Below, in pieces: positions 34,591 to 44,734 of a DNA stretch of 64,000 bases. Below the pieces are notes generated by a model. The model made no database searches. It was not told the origin of the DNA and saw nothing but the letters and a program-made list of their open reading frames with translations. This DNA comes from Heterocephalus glaber (Eukaryota; Chordata; Mammalia; Rodentia; Bathyergidae), in NCBI RefSeq assembly GCF_000247695.1, contig NW_004624842.1:4527627-4591626 (forward strand). Direction: 5' to 3'. Each line of letters starts with the position of its first letter. Within the stretch, counting starts at the first letter, position 1. The position numbers and the translations under genes were made by a program.

Positions 34591-34950
34591 TAACAATATT
34601 TACTTCAATTATCACACCTAAGCCAGTCTTCACACATGACAACAGTACATTCCATACACACATATCACTTACACTGACAGCACATGTGCTTAGCTTTCCT
34701 GTCTTTTTTGTAGGACATACTTGACATCTTGCTGGTCTTGCTGTTTTGTCAAGAGGTTCTTATTATATTATACAATGTGTGGTTAACAGGAACATAAAAT
34801 GCCAATAAAATAAGGTATTAGATTCTTAATATGTATTGTGTGTTTAGAATAAACATTAACATTTTCACATCGGCTGTGTGCTTGCTTATGAAACCTAAAA
34901 GATAACATCAGAAATAAATTCCTATATGAACTACAATGAAAATACCAATA

Positions 34951-35037
34951 CAGGTTCCACTACCTGCCTCACAAGCACAAGGTCCCAAGTTTGATCCTCG
35001 GTACCAAAAAAAAAGAAAAAAAGAAAAAGAAAAGAAA
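34951..35037 (+). repeat. ID SINE, 5' truncated
   Basis: It begins at CAGGTTCCACTACCTGCC and ends GATCCTCGGTACC with a long A-rich tail. 'aaaataccaata' is duplicated on both sides, so the truncation happened at insertion. Confidence 0.9.
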
Positions 35038-35545
35038 ATACCAATAGAACTCTACAACAAAAATAATCTTTGCTTCAACTGTCACAACCAAGGCAGTCTT
35101 CACATATAACTGTGTGTTCCATACATAAGTCTTACTTACACTGTTAGCACATGTGCTTAGCTTTTCTGTCTTTTGTAGGACATACTTCAGTTCTTGCTGG
35201 TCTTGCTGTTTTGTCAGGAGCTTCTTACAATATTATATAATGTGCACTTAGGAAAATTAGATATCAATAAAATATCAAATATCTAATGAGTCCTTAGAAT
35301 AGACATCCATATTTTTACATCAACTGTGTAGTTACTTACAACGTGAAAGATAACATCAAAAATAAATACCTATGTGAACTACAATGAAAATACAAACAAA
35401 AGTCTACCAGAGAAATAATCTTTGCTTCAGTTGTCACACCTAAGGCAGTCTTCACACATGAAAACTGCATGTTCCATGCACAAGTATCGCTTACACTGAT
35501 AGCACATATGTTTTGTTTCTCTGTCCTTTTTAATCTGTGTATTTC

Positions 35546-35628
35546 TTTTTCTTTTTGGTACTGGAGATCGAACTCAGGACCTTGCGCTTGCAAGGCAGTT
35601 GCAGTGCTGCTGAGCTGAATCCCTGGCT
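35546..35628 (-). repeat. ID SINE
   Basis: CTTTTTGGTACTGGAGATCG to CTGAATCCCTGGCTCC. 'ctgtcctttt/ctgtcctttg' flanks it as the target duplication. Confidence 0.9.
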
Positions 35629-36929
35629 CCCTGTCCTTTGTTTGTAGGGCACAACTGACATCTTTTTGGTTTTCCTGTTGTCATAGTAGGTCTTTGTGAT
35701 GCTGTGCCTGCCGGTTCACCTGTGAGCTCACCGATGTGCTCCATAATTTTTTTTGCATAGTTCCTTGGGCAGAAATATTTTGTTCTTCCTCTGTTGTAAA
35801 TGATCTCTTATGAGTTCCACTCCTCTAAGAAAATTTCTCCATGATATTTTGCACTTGTTATCTTCTTTGTAAACTACAAAACTATTCATGCCTCACATTT
35901 AGAATTAAGTAAAACACAACCATTGACCAATGCTTTGTGTTTCAAGTGATGTCATAGTTGCTGTATAACTCATCAACATCTACTCTGCCTTTGGCTTTTT
36001 TATAAAAAGTTACCATCTCAGGGTTCAGTTTTGTTGAGGTTTCTCTGTCAATTTTTCCATCATAGTGCAATGTTGACATCAACAGTACCAGTTTGTTTTT
36101 CTTTGCCATACATGAGGCCAATGTTACATCTCTCTGAAATCCAAAGATTGTACAATACAATTCTCTACTTTGAACTTACAAAATTTCATTGGGAGTTTCT
36201 GCTTTATTCTTGCATAAAGTTCCTAGACTGGTCAACTTGGGCTATGTTAGCAAATGCAACATCAACTGAAAACTGGTAAACCAATTGTCGAATGCCACAT
36301 TAGCCTGGGAGACAGGAGCAACAAATCTGTTCACAACATCATTTGGTTTGCTACTTCAAATAAAGACCTCATGGCTGAGTTCCAGGATAAATTTCTAAGT
36401 TGAAAGTATATGCCTTCGCATCTAGAAGGACATACATTTTTATACTGTATTTTGAAGGCTTTTGGCATATACTCCCTAAAGCTACAGCAACCAGGTTTTT
36501 CATATGCCGTTGTACTGAATTGGGCTACTTCTGGATGTAGCGTTCTCCCTGGAGTCGGCCACCCACTCCAGGTTCGTGTAGTTGTGGAAGAGGGCCTGGC
36601 GCCCTCCCACAAACACCCGGGACTTCCTCCTCTAGCAGCATCTCCAGCTCCACCATCTTCATATCCTCCTCCTCATCCTCCTCCTGCAGCCGCAGGGACA
36701 GTTGCAGCGCTGAGAAACCGAGTCTTGGAGAGGAGGTGCGGCGAAGGCAACGGGGCGCAAGCGGGCGGGGGGGGGGGGTGGCAGTGCGAACAGCAAACCC
36801 AGAGCTCCGTGGGCAGCAGGGCAGCAGAGGGCCAGAGGCCCTGTGAGTGGCATGCCCGCAGGATGGTCACTGCCACTGTGGTTCCCTCGCGCACGCGCTC
36901 CCTCCCCGCAGCGCTCGCAAAAATAATAA

Positions 36930-37015
36930 TTTTTTTTTTTTGGTGCCGGGGATCAAACTCAGATCCTTCCGCTTGCGCAACAGGCTGCGAAACCACTGAG
37001 CCAAATCCCCGGCCC
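36930..37015 (-). repeat. ID SINE at the edge of the retrocopy
   Basis: T tail, TGGTGCCGGGGATCAAACTC to CTGAGCCAAATCCCCGGCCC. The flanking AAAAATAATAATTTTT at 36,919 and 37,016 is its target duplication and repeats the one at 34,329. Confidence 0.92.
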
Positions 37016-37590
37016 AAAAATAATAATTTTTAAAAGCGAGTAACATATGTTGATGAGAATGTGATAAACTGGAACACTTGTACATTGCTACTGGGAATGT
37101 AAAATGAAACAGCAGCTGTGGAAGACAGTTGGCATTTCTTTAATAAGCTAAACTATAAGTTACCATATGACCCAGCAATTCTATTCCCAGATATATGCAC
37201 CCAAAAACTGCAAACAGGTATTGAAACAAACACTTGTACATGCATGTTCATAGTAGCATTATTTACAAGAGTCCAAATTTGATTCCAACTAGTTTATTTA
37301 TTTATTTATTTGGTATTGGGAATCGAACTCGGGACTTTGCGCTTGCGAGGCAGGCGGTGGAACCACTGAGCTAAATCCCCAGCCCCCGAAAGTTGAAAGC
37401 CCAAAAGCCCATCAGTAAACAAACAGATAAACAAAATATGGCATATTCATATAAGGTAATATTACTCACCCATATAAATTAATGAGGTCTTGATAAATGC
37501 TACAACATGGAGGAAGCTTGAAAATGTTGCTAAGTGAAAGAAGGCAGACACAAAAAAGCGTATACTGTATGATTCTATTTATATAAAATA
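37016..37590 (+). repeat. Old L1 ORF2/3' fragment, right half of the split copy
   Basis: Sense text continues from 34,343: 'tgatgagaatgtgataaact', 'aaatgaaacagcagctgtgg', 'tatgacccagcaattctatt' and 'gttgctaagtgaaagaaggc'. A minus ID sits at 37,308-37,387. Confidence 0.85.
37300..37388 (-). repeat. ID SINE with (TTTA)n head
   Basis: (TTTA)n then TTTGGTATTGGGAATCGAAC to CTGAGCTAAATCCCCAGCCC. Confidence 0.88.
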
Positions 37591-37710
37591 TTCAAGCCGG
37601 GTGTGGTGGATCATGCCTGTAATACCAGCACTTGGAAGGCTGAGGCAGGAGGAGTGCTGCAAGGCCAGCCTGAACTACATAGACCCTGTCTCGAAAAAAC
37701 CAGTAAGTAA
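37590..37710 (+). repeat. B1 SINE
   Basis: 'gccgggtgtggtggatcatg' to 'agaccctgtctcgaaaaaac'. 'ataaaatattcaa' is duplicated on either side. Confidence 0.85.
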
Positions 37711-37984
37711 ATATGTATATAAAATATTCAAAATAGGCAAATCTATAGAGATAGAAAATAAATTAGCCATTCCTTGAGGCTAAAGGAATGGTGGCTTGTG
37801 GGGAAGGTGATATTTAAAGGTATATCGTTTCTTTTTGAGGTGATGAAAATGTTCTAAAATTGAATTTGTTGATGGTTGCTCATATCTGTGACTATACTAA
37901 AATGATTAAATTGAAGACTTTAAATGAGTGAATTGTGTGGTGTGTGAATTATAATTCAATAAAACTGTTGTAAAAGACAGGAAG

Positions 37985-38065
37985 CCAGGGATGTAGCTCC
38001 ATGGCGCCGTGCCTGCCGGGCAAGTGCAAGGTCCCGAGTTTGATCTCAGTTGCGGTACTGTCTGA
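37985..38065 (+). repeat. ID SINE
   Basis: AAGCCAGGGATGTAGCTCCATGG to GAGTTTGATCTCAGT. Confidence 0.8.
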
Positions 38066-38157
38066 TTTTTTTAAATTGTGTAGGTGTCATGGGGGGGGGC
38101 GGACAGGGGATTAAACCCAAGGCCTTCTCATTGAGCTACATGCCCAGACCTTTTTAT

Positions 38158-38278
38158 TTTATATTTTGAGACAGGGTTTTACTAAATTGTCCAGGCAGGA
38201 CTTGAACTTTTGATCCTTTTGCCTTGCCTCCCAAAGTGCTAGCATTATAAGCATGCACCACCCTGCCTCGCTGAGTCT
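38158..38278 (-). repeat. B1-like SINE
   Basis: 'tattttgagacagggtttta' to 'aagcatgcaccaccctgcct'. Confidence 0.7.
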
Positions 38279-38433
38279 TAAAAATTTCAATTCTTTCTTC
38301 CCAAAGAGCAAGACATTGCCAGCATCTATGAAGCTGTCATGCAAAGTAGCAAGTGACACCCTCCTCAAGGATCTTCTGTATTTCCATTTGTCTGAAAAGT
38401 ATTACAATCAGGTAATATTATAACGAGGCACTT

Positions 38434-38449
38434 TGCTGCCATCTACTGG
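38434..38449 (-). promoter_or_regulatory. Candidate CTCF binding site
   Basis: The reverse complement reads CCAGTAGATGGCAGCA, a close match to the CTCF core. It lies in sequence I do not recognise as a repeat, between GGT7 and the CpG island. A single motif match, so occupancy is unknown. Confidence 0.5.
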
Positions 38450-38844
38450 TAAATTATCAAAATATATTTACACATTACAACCTCCTTTGACTGTTACCAC
38501 ACAGAAATTATACCCTCCTGCAGGGTGTAACTCGCCCAGTTAAATGTGGTAATCTTGTCATTTTGCACTGCTGTGAGGAACTCTGAAGACATTAGAATGT
38601 TGATACTCTCCATGTGATTTCGTTCTTTCTCCCCCTTCTATTTGTTGTGGTTTTTCTTAAAAATATAATTTAAGACTTCAATATTAATCTTATCACACCA
38701 AAGTACCCCCACATGAAACAAATGATAAACTCTTCAGATTAAAGAACAGTTGATTTTCTTTTTTTAAAAACCTAATCTTAATCCAGAGCAATTCCTGAAT
38801 CTCTCAGGATTGTCGTCATTGTCATGTGCTCCCCTGCCCCCCTC

Positions 38845-38975
38845 CCCCCATGTACTTCAAGCTGGCCTTGAACTCACTATGTAGCCCAGGCTGGCCTTAA
38901 ACTTGAAGTGATCATCGTGTCTAAGCCTCTTGAGTGCTGAGATTATAGGCATGTGCCATTATTCCAGGAGGATGG
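38845..38975 (-). repeat. B1 SINE
   Basis: 'gtacttcaagctggccttga', 'gtagcccaggctggccttaa' to 'aggcatgtgccattattcca'. Confidence 0.8.
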
Positions 38976-39474
38976 CTTCTCTTCTATACATTCTCTTTGA
39001 AACATTCTATAAACAGCCTTTTCTGAAGCTTCTGTTAATCCGTTGTTTGTTGAGACTATCATATGCATTAGGCAGTCTTCTGAATATTTATATGCATTAA
39101 TAAATTTAGTACTCTTGATAACCTTATGATACAGGAACCTTTATTATCTACATTTTACAGATGAGGGCACTGTAGCACAAAAAAAATTACTTTACAAGTG
39201 ATATTACAATTAGCTTCCTTGGGAAGCTTAGAGTCTATTAGAAACACAAGAGAAAAGCCATATAGAGATTAAAATAAAAAGAAAATAAATGCCACCTGCC
39301 TTGCAAGTGCAAGGACCCGAGTTTGATCCCGGGTACCAAAAATAAAAAATAAAAACAAAATAAAGGAGAAAGACCCTGATGGACCAGTATTTATCTCCTT
39401 TTGGTCCCAATTTTTCCATGTCTATAACAAGGAGGTTGGATTTGCCCAAGATCACATAGCTAATAAATGGTTAG

Positions 39475-39560
39475 AGGCCCTGAGATTTTAGCTCAGTGGT
39501 TCTACTGCCTGCCTCGCAAGCACAAGGTCCTGAGTTCGATCCCTGGTACCAAAAAAAGAG
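39475..39560 (+). repeat. ID SINE
   Basis: GGCCCTGAGATTTTAGCTCAGTGG to GATCCCTGGTACC. A 5'-truncated second ID lies at 39,292-39,345. Confidence 0.88.
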
Positions 39561-40449
39561 AAAGATTCAGTTATAAATGGCTAGAATCTGAACTTGGGTA
39601 TTTTGTCTTCAGAGCCCAATCTTGTAATCATTCCTCTACACTATTTGCTGCTTTTGTTCCTGTGCTGCCTCTTATAGTCAACAAATATTTATGTGGCCTA
39701 TGTACCTGATGTTTTCACCTGTGAGCTGTGTAAGTGGAGGCCCCTGTTTCCTCTGCTCCCTGGATTCTCATAGATCCCAGGAAAAGCCATGATCTTCCAT
39801 TTAAGGACATAGACAACAAGGTAAAAATATGATAGTGTGTCAGGTTCTGGAATCTTGTGTTAAAATATACATACAATTTGATATTTTAACTATTTTTCAA
39901 GTATATAGCTCAGTGGCAATAAGTCATTCATGATGTTATGCAACCATCCCACAATCTATCACCAGAACGTTTTTATCTATTGCATATAAAACTCTGTACC
40001 CATTAATGCATCCCAATTCATGCTGTTTCCAGCCATAAGCAACACTAGTCTACTTTCTGTCTTTATGAAATTGACTACTCTCGGAACCTCATATAAGAAT
40101 CATACAACTTTTGTCTACTTTATTTATTTATTTTGGTGTTACTGGGAATTGAACCCAAGTGCTCTACTACAGTCCTTTTTATTTTTTGAGATAGGGTTTC
40201 ACTAAGTTGTTCAGGATGGCCTCGAACTTGCTATTTTCCTATCTCATACTCTCAAATAGCTGGGACATCTGGCCAATATTTGTTCTTTTGTGTTTATTTC
40301 ACTTTCCATAATGTTTTCAGATTGCATCCATGTTGTAACATGTATCAGAATTTCCCTTCCCCCCTCACTGGGGATGGAATCCAAGACCTGGTACATGCTG
40401 ATCTGGTACATGTGTTCTACCACTGAGCTACCCTCTCAGTGCCTTTTTC

Positions 40450-41000
40450 CTTTTTTAAGGCTGAAAAATATTCTACCATATAGACCACATTCTGCTTATC
40501 CTTCATCTGTGGATGGATACTTGGGTTGATCTACCATTTGGTTATTGTGAACAATGCAGCTGTTGTGAACAATGCTATGTACATGGGTGCATAAATGTCT
40601 TTTCAAGTCTATGTTTTTGCTTCTTTTTGGATAAATACCTTCAGGTAGATAAAATTGCTATATCACATGGTGATTCTATCTTTAACTTTTTTGGAGAAAT
40701 TGTCAAACTCTTTTTCATTGTGGCTGCATCAGTTTACATTCCCACTAGCAATGAGTAAGGGTTCTAATTTCTCCACTTCCTTGCCAAGACTTGTTATTTT
40801 CCATCTTTAAAAAAATAATTGCTATCATAATGGGTGTAAAGTGGTATCTCATTGTGGTTTTAATGTGCATTTCCCTAATGACTAATGAGATTGAACATCT
40901 TTTCATGTGTGCTTTTTTGATCATTTGTATATTTCTTTGGAGAAATGTCATTCAAGTTCTCTGCTCATTTTCAAATTTTTGTTGTTTAGTGTTGAGTTTC
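40450..41000 (-). repeat. Old L1 3' region, antisense
   Basis: Antisense L1 landmarks: 'ggatggatacttgggttgat', 'atcagtttacattcccacta', 'gtgtaaagtggtatctcatt', 'ctaatgagattgaacatctt' and 'gtcattcaagttctctgctc'. Confidence 0.8.
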
Positions 41001-41439
41001 TGAAACCTTTCAGAGCTTTCTTACCTCTAAAAGTTTTTGTGGGTGATGTCAGCCTCGGGGCTAGCTGTTGGCAGGGAGCCCTGTCTCAGCAGGGCGAAGA
41101 ACTAGAGTTTTTAAATTCAGTCTTTCAATCTATTAATCAAATCATTAATTGTATCATAATCAAAAGAATCACTCTTTTGCTGTGTCAGTTTTTTAGGCTA
41201 ACACAGGAGAGTACATGTTGTTCATTCTCTTTATATGAAGTTCAAGAACTGTCAAAATTAACATCTGATGTTAAAAGTCAAAATAATGGTTACTTCTGGG
41301 GAGGAAGTATTTACTAAAAGGGAATACATGGAAGGAGACAATAGAAAACTTTCTGGATTAGGTACCTCCTGTGGCTGCCTGTGGTTCTTTGCTTCTTTCT
41401 GCACTCTCGAGCCTGTCATGTAGGACGGCACCTAAGAAT

Positions 41440-41830
41440 CATGTATAACAAATATTTCCTGAGCATCTACTCTAAGTCAGGCATTTTGCTGTGTACTGAG
41501 GAAACTGCAGTAAACAAGATGGATATGGTTTCCTTCTTCAAGTAGTTGAGTTTAGTGGCAAAGACAGAAAATAACTTAGTGCACTCTATTGAGGACAAGT
41601 ACATGCCGCTGACAGCCAGGAAGGGAGATCAGGGCAGGTGTCCTGGGTATACCCGTGTTTGAACTGGGATCTGAAGACTGACCAGTTATCTATGTGGAAA
41701 GAGAATTTCAGGCAAGATCAGTATGTGAAAAGGGCCAGAGAAGGAAGTACAATGAATACAGGTTGTATAAAGGTTACTGTGGCTTCAACTCAGAGAGAAG
41801 GGAGGAGGACCCTGAGGTAAGTTTGGAAAT
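41440..41830. repeat. L2-like LINE fragment
   Basis: 'gagcatctactctaagtcag', 'actgcagtaaacaagatgga' and a purine-rich body typical of ancient L2. Called by eye. Confidence 0.45.
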
Positions 41831-42019
41831 GCAGTGAGGGCAACAATATTTATTTGGCCTTTGTCTTAAAGCAAATCATTTTTTAGTGGTGGTAGGGTTT
41901 GACGTGATCAGAATTCTGATTTAGAAACATTACTCTGACAACAGTGTGGAGAATAGTTTGGAGGAATCCAGGGTGGGTGTGAAAATGTCAAGGGTCTCCC
42001 CAACCGCTTCCCACCCCCA

Positions 42020-42215
42020 TGGCTCTTGTACCAGGGCTAAATGTGTGAGAGGATCCTCGTGAAACTGGACCACAGCCGTTTCATCAAGGTGCACTTGGAC
42101 GAAGCCCAGCAAAACAACACGGAGAACAAGGTGGAAACATTTTCTGATGTCTACTGTATAAGAAACTCACCGGTTAGTTTTGAATTCCCAGAGTTTTGGT
42201 TGTAAAAACATTTAT
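42020..42215 (+). pseudogene. RPS7: RPS7 processed pseudogene, 3' fragment
   Basis: The frame reads [20 protein letters not shown] then [15 protein letters not shown], and after a frame shift KKLTG and [10 protein letters not shown]. This is the C-terminal third of ribosomal protein S7 (KLDGSRLIKVHLDKAQQNN in human). It is intronless, 5' truncated and broken by a short deletion or insertion near the end. It lies about 800 bp upstream of the CpG island. Confidence 0.85.
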
Positions 42216-42225
42216 CACTCACAGT

Positions 42226-42227
<2 letters not shown>

Positions 42228-42265
<38 letters not shown>
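42228..42265. repeat. (CA)n microsatellite
   Basis: An uninterrupted run of about 18 CA units. Confidence 0.95.
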
Positions 42266-42266
<1 letters not shown>

Positions 42267-42939
42267 TTGTGGAATGAAAGGGTTCCTGACTCCCTTTCTT
42301 TTTTTTTTTCCCCTCGGTACTGGGAATTGAGCAAGCACAGCACTGCTGAGCTGTATCTCCCGCCCTATGACTCTTAGATGGAACCAATACAAGTAAGCTG
42401 TTCAGGTTACAATCTTCCCGCTCATTTGCTATTGTCTGTGACGTTTCTAACAGATAGATCTCCAAACTCTCACTTTATGGTAAGGAAGCTGAGATTCACA
42501 GAGGTAAAGAAAAATCACAAAGATGTCAAGTGGTAACTACATCTGAGCCCACGCGTGTATGACAGATATCTGATCATATAGCGAGGCCTTCCTACATTTC
42601 GGGAGGAAAGAGGTCACACTCGTTCACTCAAGAATTTTATGTTTTGGGCACCCATCAAATTTACTAGAGTGGTAGTAATGATGGAAAAAGTAGAGATTTA
42701 TAGGGAAGCAGTAATTAAAATTGTTATTGTCACCATTATCATTAGACGCTAAATAATGACATTATTCGATACTATGTGTCAAGCAACGTGAAGAGCTTTC
42801 CATTTTCCATGTCTTCCCTCATTTCCCCTTCTCAAGGAAAAAGTATCCTCATATTTCAGATGGATAAACTGAGGCTTGGAGAGTTGACGCGTCCAAGGAT
42901 ACTCAAGAGTGCTAGCAAAGGACTGAGCCAGGGCGAGAG

Positions 42940-43760
42940 CACAGCAACAGCAAGCAAGACACAAGTTCACCGGATCCCAGCAGGAACCGAACGCGCTCCA
43001 CCTCGCGCTCGCGGGGACGCTTGGTCACATGGGTAGGGCCCCGCCCCTCGGGTCCGCCCCGCCCCCCGGGTCCGCCCCGCCCCCGCCAGCGCTCCCCCCC
43101 TCTCGCCCTCCCTCCCCCTCCCTCCCCGGCCCGGTCCGGCCCATCCCCCTCCCCACCGGCTCCCTGAGGCCCTGCCGGGTCGGGCTGCGGGAGGCCGGGC
43201 GCCGAGGGCCAGACTGACGGGTTAACGCGAGGACTGGCGGGCGGACGCACGGAGGGCGGCGGGCACGCACGGCCCGGGCTGGCGCTCCGAGGCCCGCCCG
43301 GGAGGGCCGGGGCTGTGCTCAGGTGAGGCGACGGCGACGTGGGCCCGTAAGGGGTGGGCCTGCCGGCCGGCCGCGGTCGAGGCCTGGCTGGCTTCGTGGG
43401 GAGGAGGCGCTGCCCGGGACCGGCGCGGGAAAATGGCGCCGGACGACCGTAGAGGGGACCCGGCCCGGAGTCGCCCCGCCCGCCTGCCGGCTGCGCTGCC
43501 TTCCCCGTCGCCATGTTGGGGAGCGGGCCCCGGGCCTCGGGCGGGGGCGCTGGAGGGAGCGGCGGCTGGGCCGGGCTTGGGGAGGGTGAGGGAAATGGGG
43601 TCCCGGGCGCTGAGGGAGTGCAGAGGCCGGCCGGGGTCTGCGTGGGGTGGCGCTTCAGGCCCGAGGAACTGGCAGAGCTGGACGCGGGGTCTTGGCTGGG
43701 GTCGCTGAGAAGAGACACTGGGTCCGAACGGAACTAGGGTCGAGGTCTATGGGTTGAGGG
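42940..43760. promoter_or_regulatory. CpG island, presumed NCOA6 promoter
   Basis: CpG density rises sharply from about 42,940 to 43,760 against an A/T-rich, CpG-poor background. The 43,030-43,100 part holds repeated CCCCGCCC Sp1-type boxes, and no TATA box is seen. AAAATGGCGCCGG at about 43,429 resembles a YY1 site. Identity as NCOA6 rests on synteny: same strand and about 19 kb after GGT7, as in human. Confidence 0.75.
43130..43322 (+). other. NCOA6: Candidate first (non-coding) exon of NCOA6
   Basis: A GC-rich stretch just 3' of the GC boxes ends CTGTGCTCAG followed by GTGAGG at 43,323, a strong splice donor. No ATG with a long frame precedes it, in keeping with a 5' UTR exon. The start site is only a guess. 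Confidence 0.45.
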
Positions 43761-44324
43761 GATGGATGGCAGGTCCTGGAGTTAGGTTAGGCCGTGGGTC
43801 GTGTTCCAAACTCTAGAGTAGGTAGGACCAAGCTCAGGCTGTCAGTGTTGAAGCAATTCTTGGCGGTGAGGAGAGATGATTAGAAATAGGGGTATAAATG
43901 AATGTGTCCGATAGGGCTGGTTCTAGGTTCTGGGGCACATTTACAATCCCTACAACTCGAAGTGGATTGAAGACAAGATTCCCCCCAGGAGCCTCCACCC
44001 TCTGTTGGGGGGGGGGGATAGGAAGAACGAAGAGCTTGATGAGAGAAATGGGAGGCTGAGGTTTGGGTGTTGGAGCTAGCCGGCAAATAGTACATAGAGT
44101 AGAACTGGATGGCAAGAACGCAGAGAACGTCCATCAACTAGGGAGTTGTGTGTTTCTTTAAAAGGGGGCACCAGACTATTGGGGGCGGTGACCCAGGGTG
44201 TCTTCCCTGAAAGAGGACAGCCCACTGCTTAGGAGCTGGGTCACCTGGAGAGGTCTTCAGGAAGGCTTTATTGAAGCCAGTAAGAATGATGAAGAAGAGT
44301 GAATGTATAAAACCCAAAGGACCG

Positions 44325-44415
44325 GGGCTGGGGATTTAGCTCAGTGGTTCCGCCGCCTGCTTTGCAAGGTCAAGGTCCCGAGTTCGATTCCCGGTACCAA
44401 AACAACAACAACAAC
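44325..44415 (+). repeat. ID SINE, near consensus
   Basis: GGGGCTGGGGATTTAGCTCAGTGG, CCGCCGCCTGC, GAGTTCGATTCCCGGTACC, then (CAA)n. 'aaaggacc' is repeated on both sides. Confidence 0.92.
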
Positions 44416-44734
44416 AAAAACCCCAAAAGGACCTTAGAAGTCATGTAATGATTTCAGAGCAAATAGTGGTGTCTCACTGAGACACAGAAAGTAGACTTCC
44501 CAAGATCGTACACGTTAATGACAGAGGCCTCCTGGAAGTGATCTGCTGCCTTCTCATTCAACACTTTGCCTTAAAGGAATTTACTAACTGGGAGAAAAAT
44601 GAAGAACCATTAGTTTTGTTTGTGACAAGTTTGTCAGTTCAAAGGTGAAGGGGATACAAGAAAGTTTAGGTAACCAGCTATTGGATATTTCCTAGCTCAT
44701 CTTTGTTGGTGCAGAGAAGTTACCTTCAAGAACC

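Larger units (their letters stand above)
34420..35690 (-). repeat. Three tandem copies of the piggyBac Cys-rich domain plus UTR
   Basis: A unit of about 380 bp (without inserted IDs) occurs three times. The copy nearest the transposase body (about 35,360-35,690) is the best preserved: CQLCPT, then KDRETKHMCYQCKRYLCMEH, then FMCEDCLRCDN and a stop. The other two (about 34,910-35,220 and 34,420-34,755) encode the same pattern with extra stops. Each unit also holds the same 3' UTR-like text ('tgaactacaatgaaaatac', 'ctttgcttca.ttgtcaca'). IDs interrupt them at 34,497-34,570, 34,951-35,037 and 35,546-35,628. Confidence 0.8.
34344..36918 (-). pseudogene. Processed retrocopy carrying piggyBac-family transposase sequence
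   Basis: A 2.6-kb minus-strand insert splits an L1. At both edges lies AAAAATAATAATTTTT (34,329 and 36,919), a target duplication of LINE-mediated insertion. The minus strand ends with AATAAA (34,364-34,359) and an A-rich tail, the mark of a copied mRNA. Its 5' 400 bp are GC-rich and not piggyBac. The body reads, in three frames, like the C-terminal two thirds of a piggyBac DDD transposase: CSFREYMPK (about 36,470), PNDVVNRFVAP, DNWFTSF (36,289-36,269, second catalytic Asp region), KKNKLVLLMSTLHYDGKID, then a VTFYKKAKGRVDVDELY-like segment (third Asp region), and a C-terminal Cys-rich zinc domain. The N-terminal domain and first catalytic Asp are absent. Frameshifts, stops and three ID insertions show it is dead. 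It could alternatively be a decayed DNA transposon, but the long duplication and tail argue for retrocopying. Confidence 0.75.

Noticed and set aside
36410..37033. A 207-codon plus-strand open frame
   Set aside because: It runs antisense to the piggyBac retrocopy and into an ID SINE. It has no protein similarity I recognise.
24030..42940. A copy of the HMGB3-type pseudogene known between GGT7 and NCOA6 in human
   Set aside because: No HMG-box text is visible in the interval, so the human copy is probably lineage-specific.
42912..43718. A 268-codon minus-strand Pro/Arg/Gly-rich open frame
   Set aside because: It lies across the CpG island, where stop codons are rare by composition. There is no recognisable protein.
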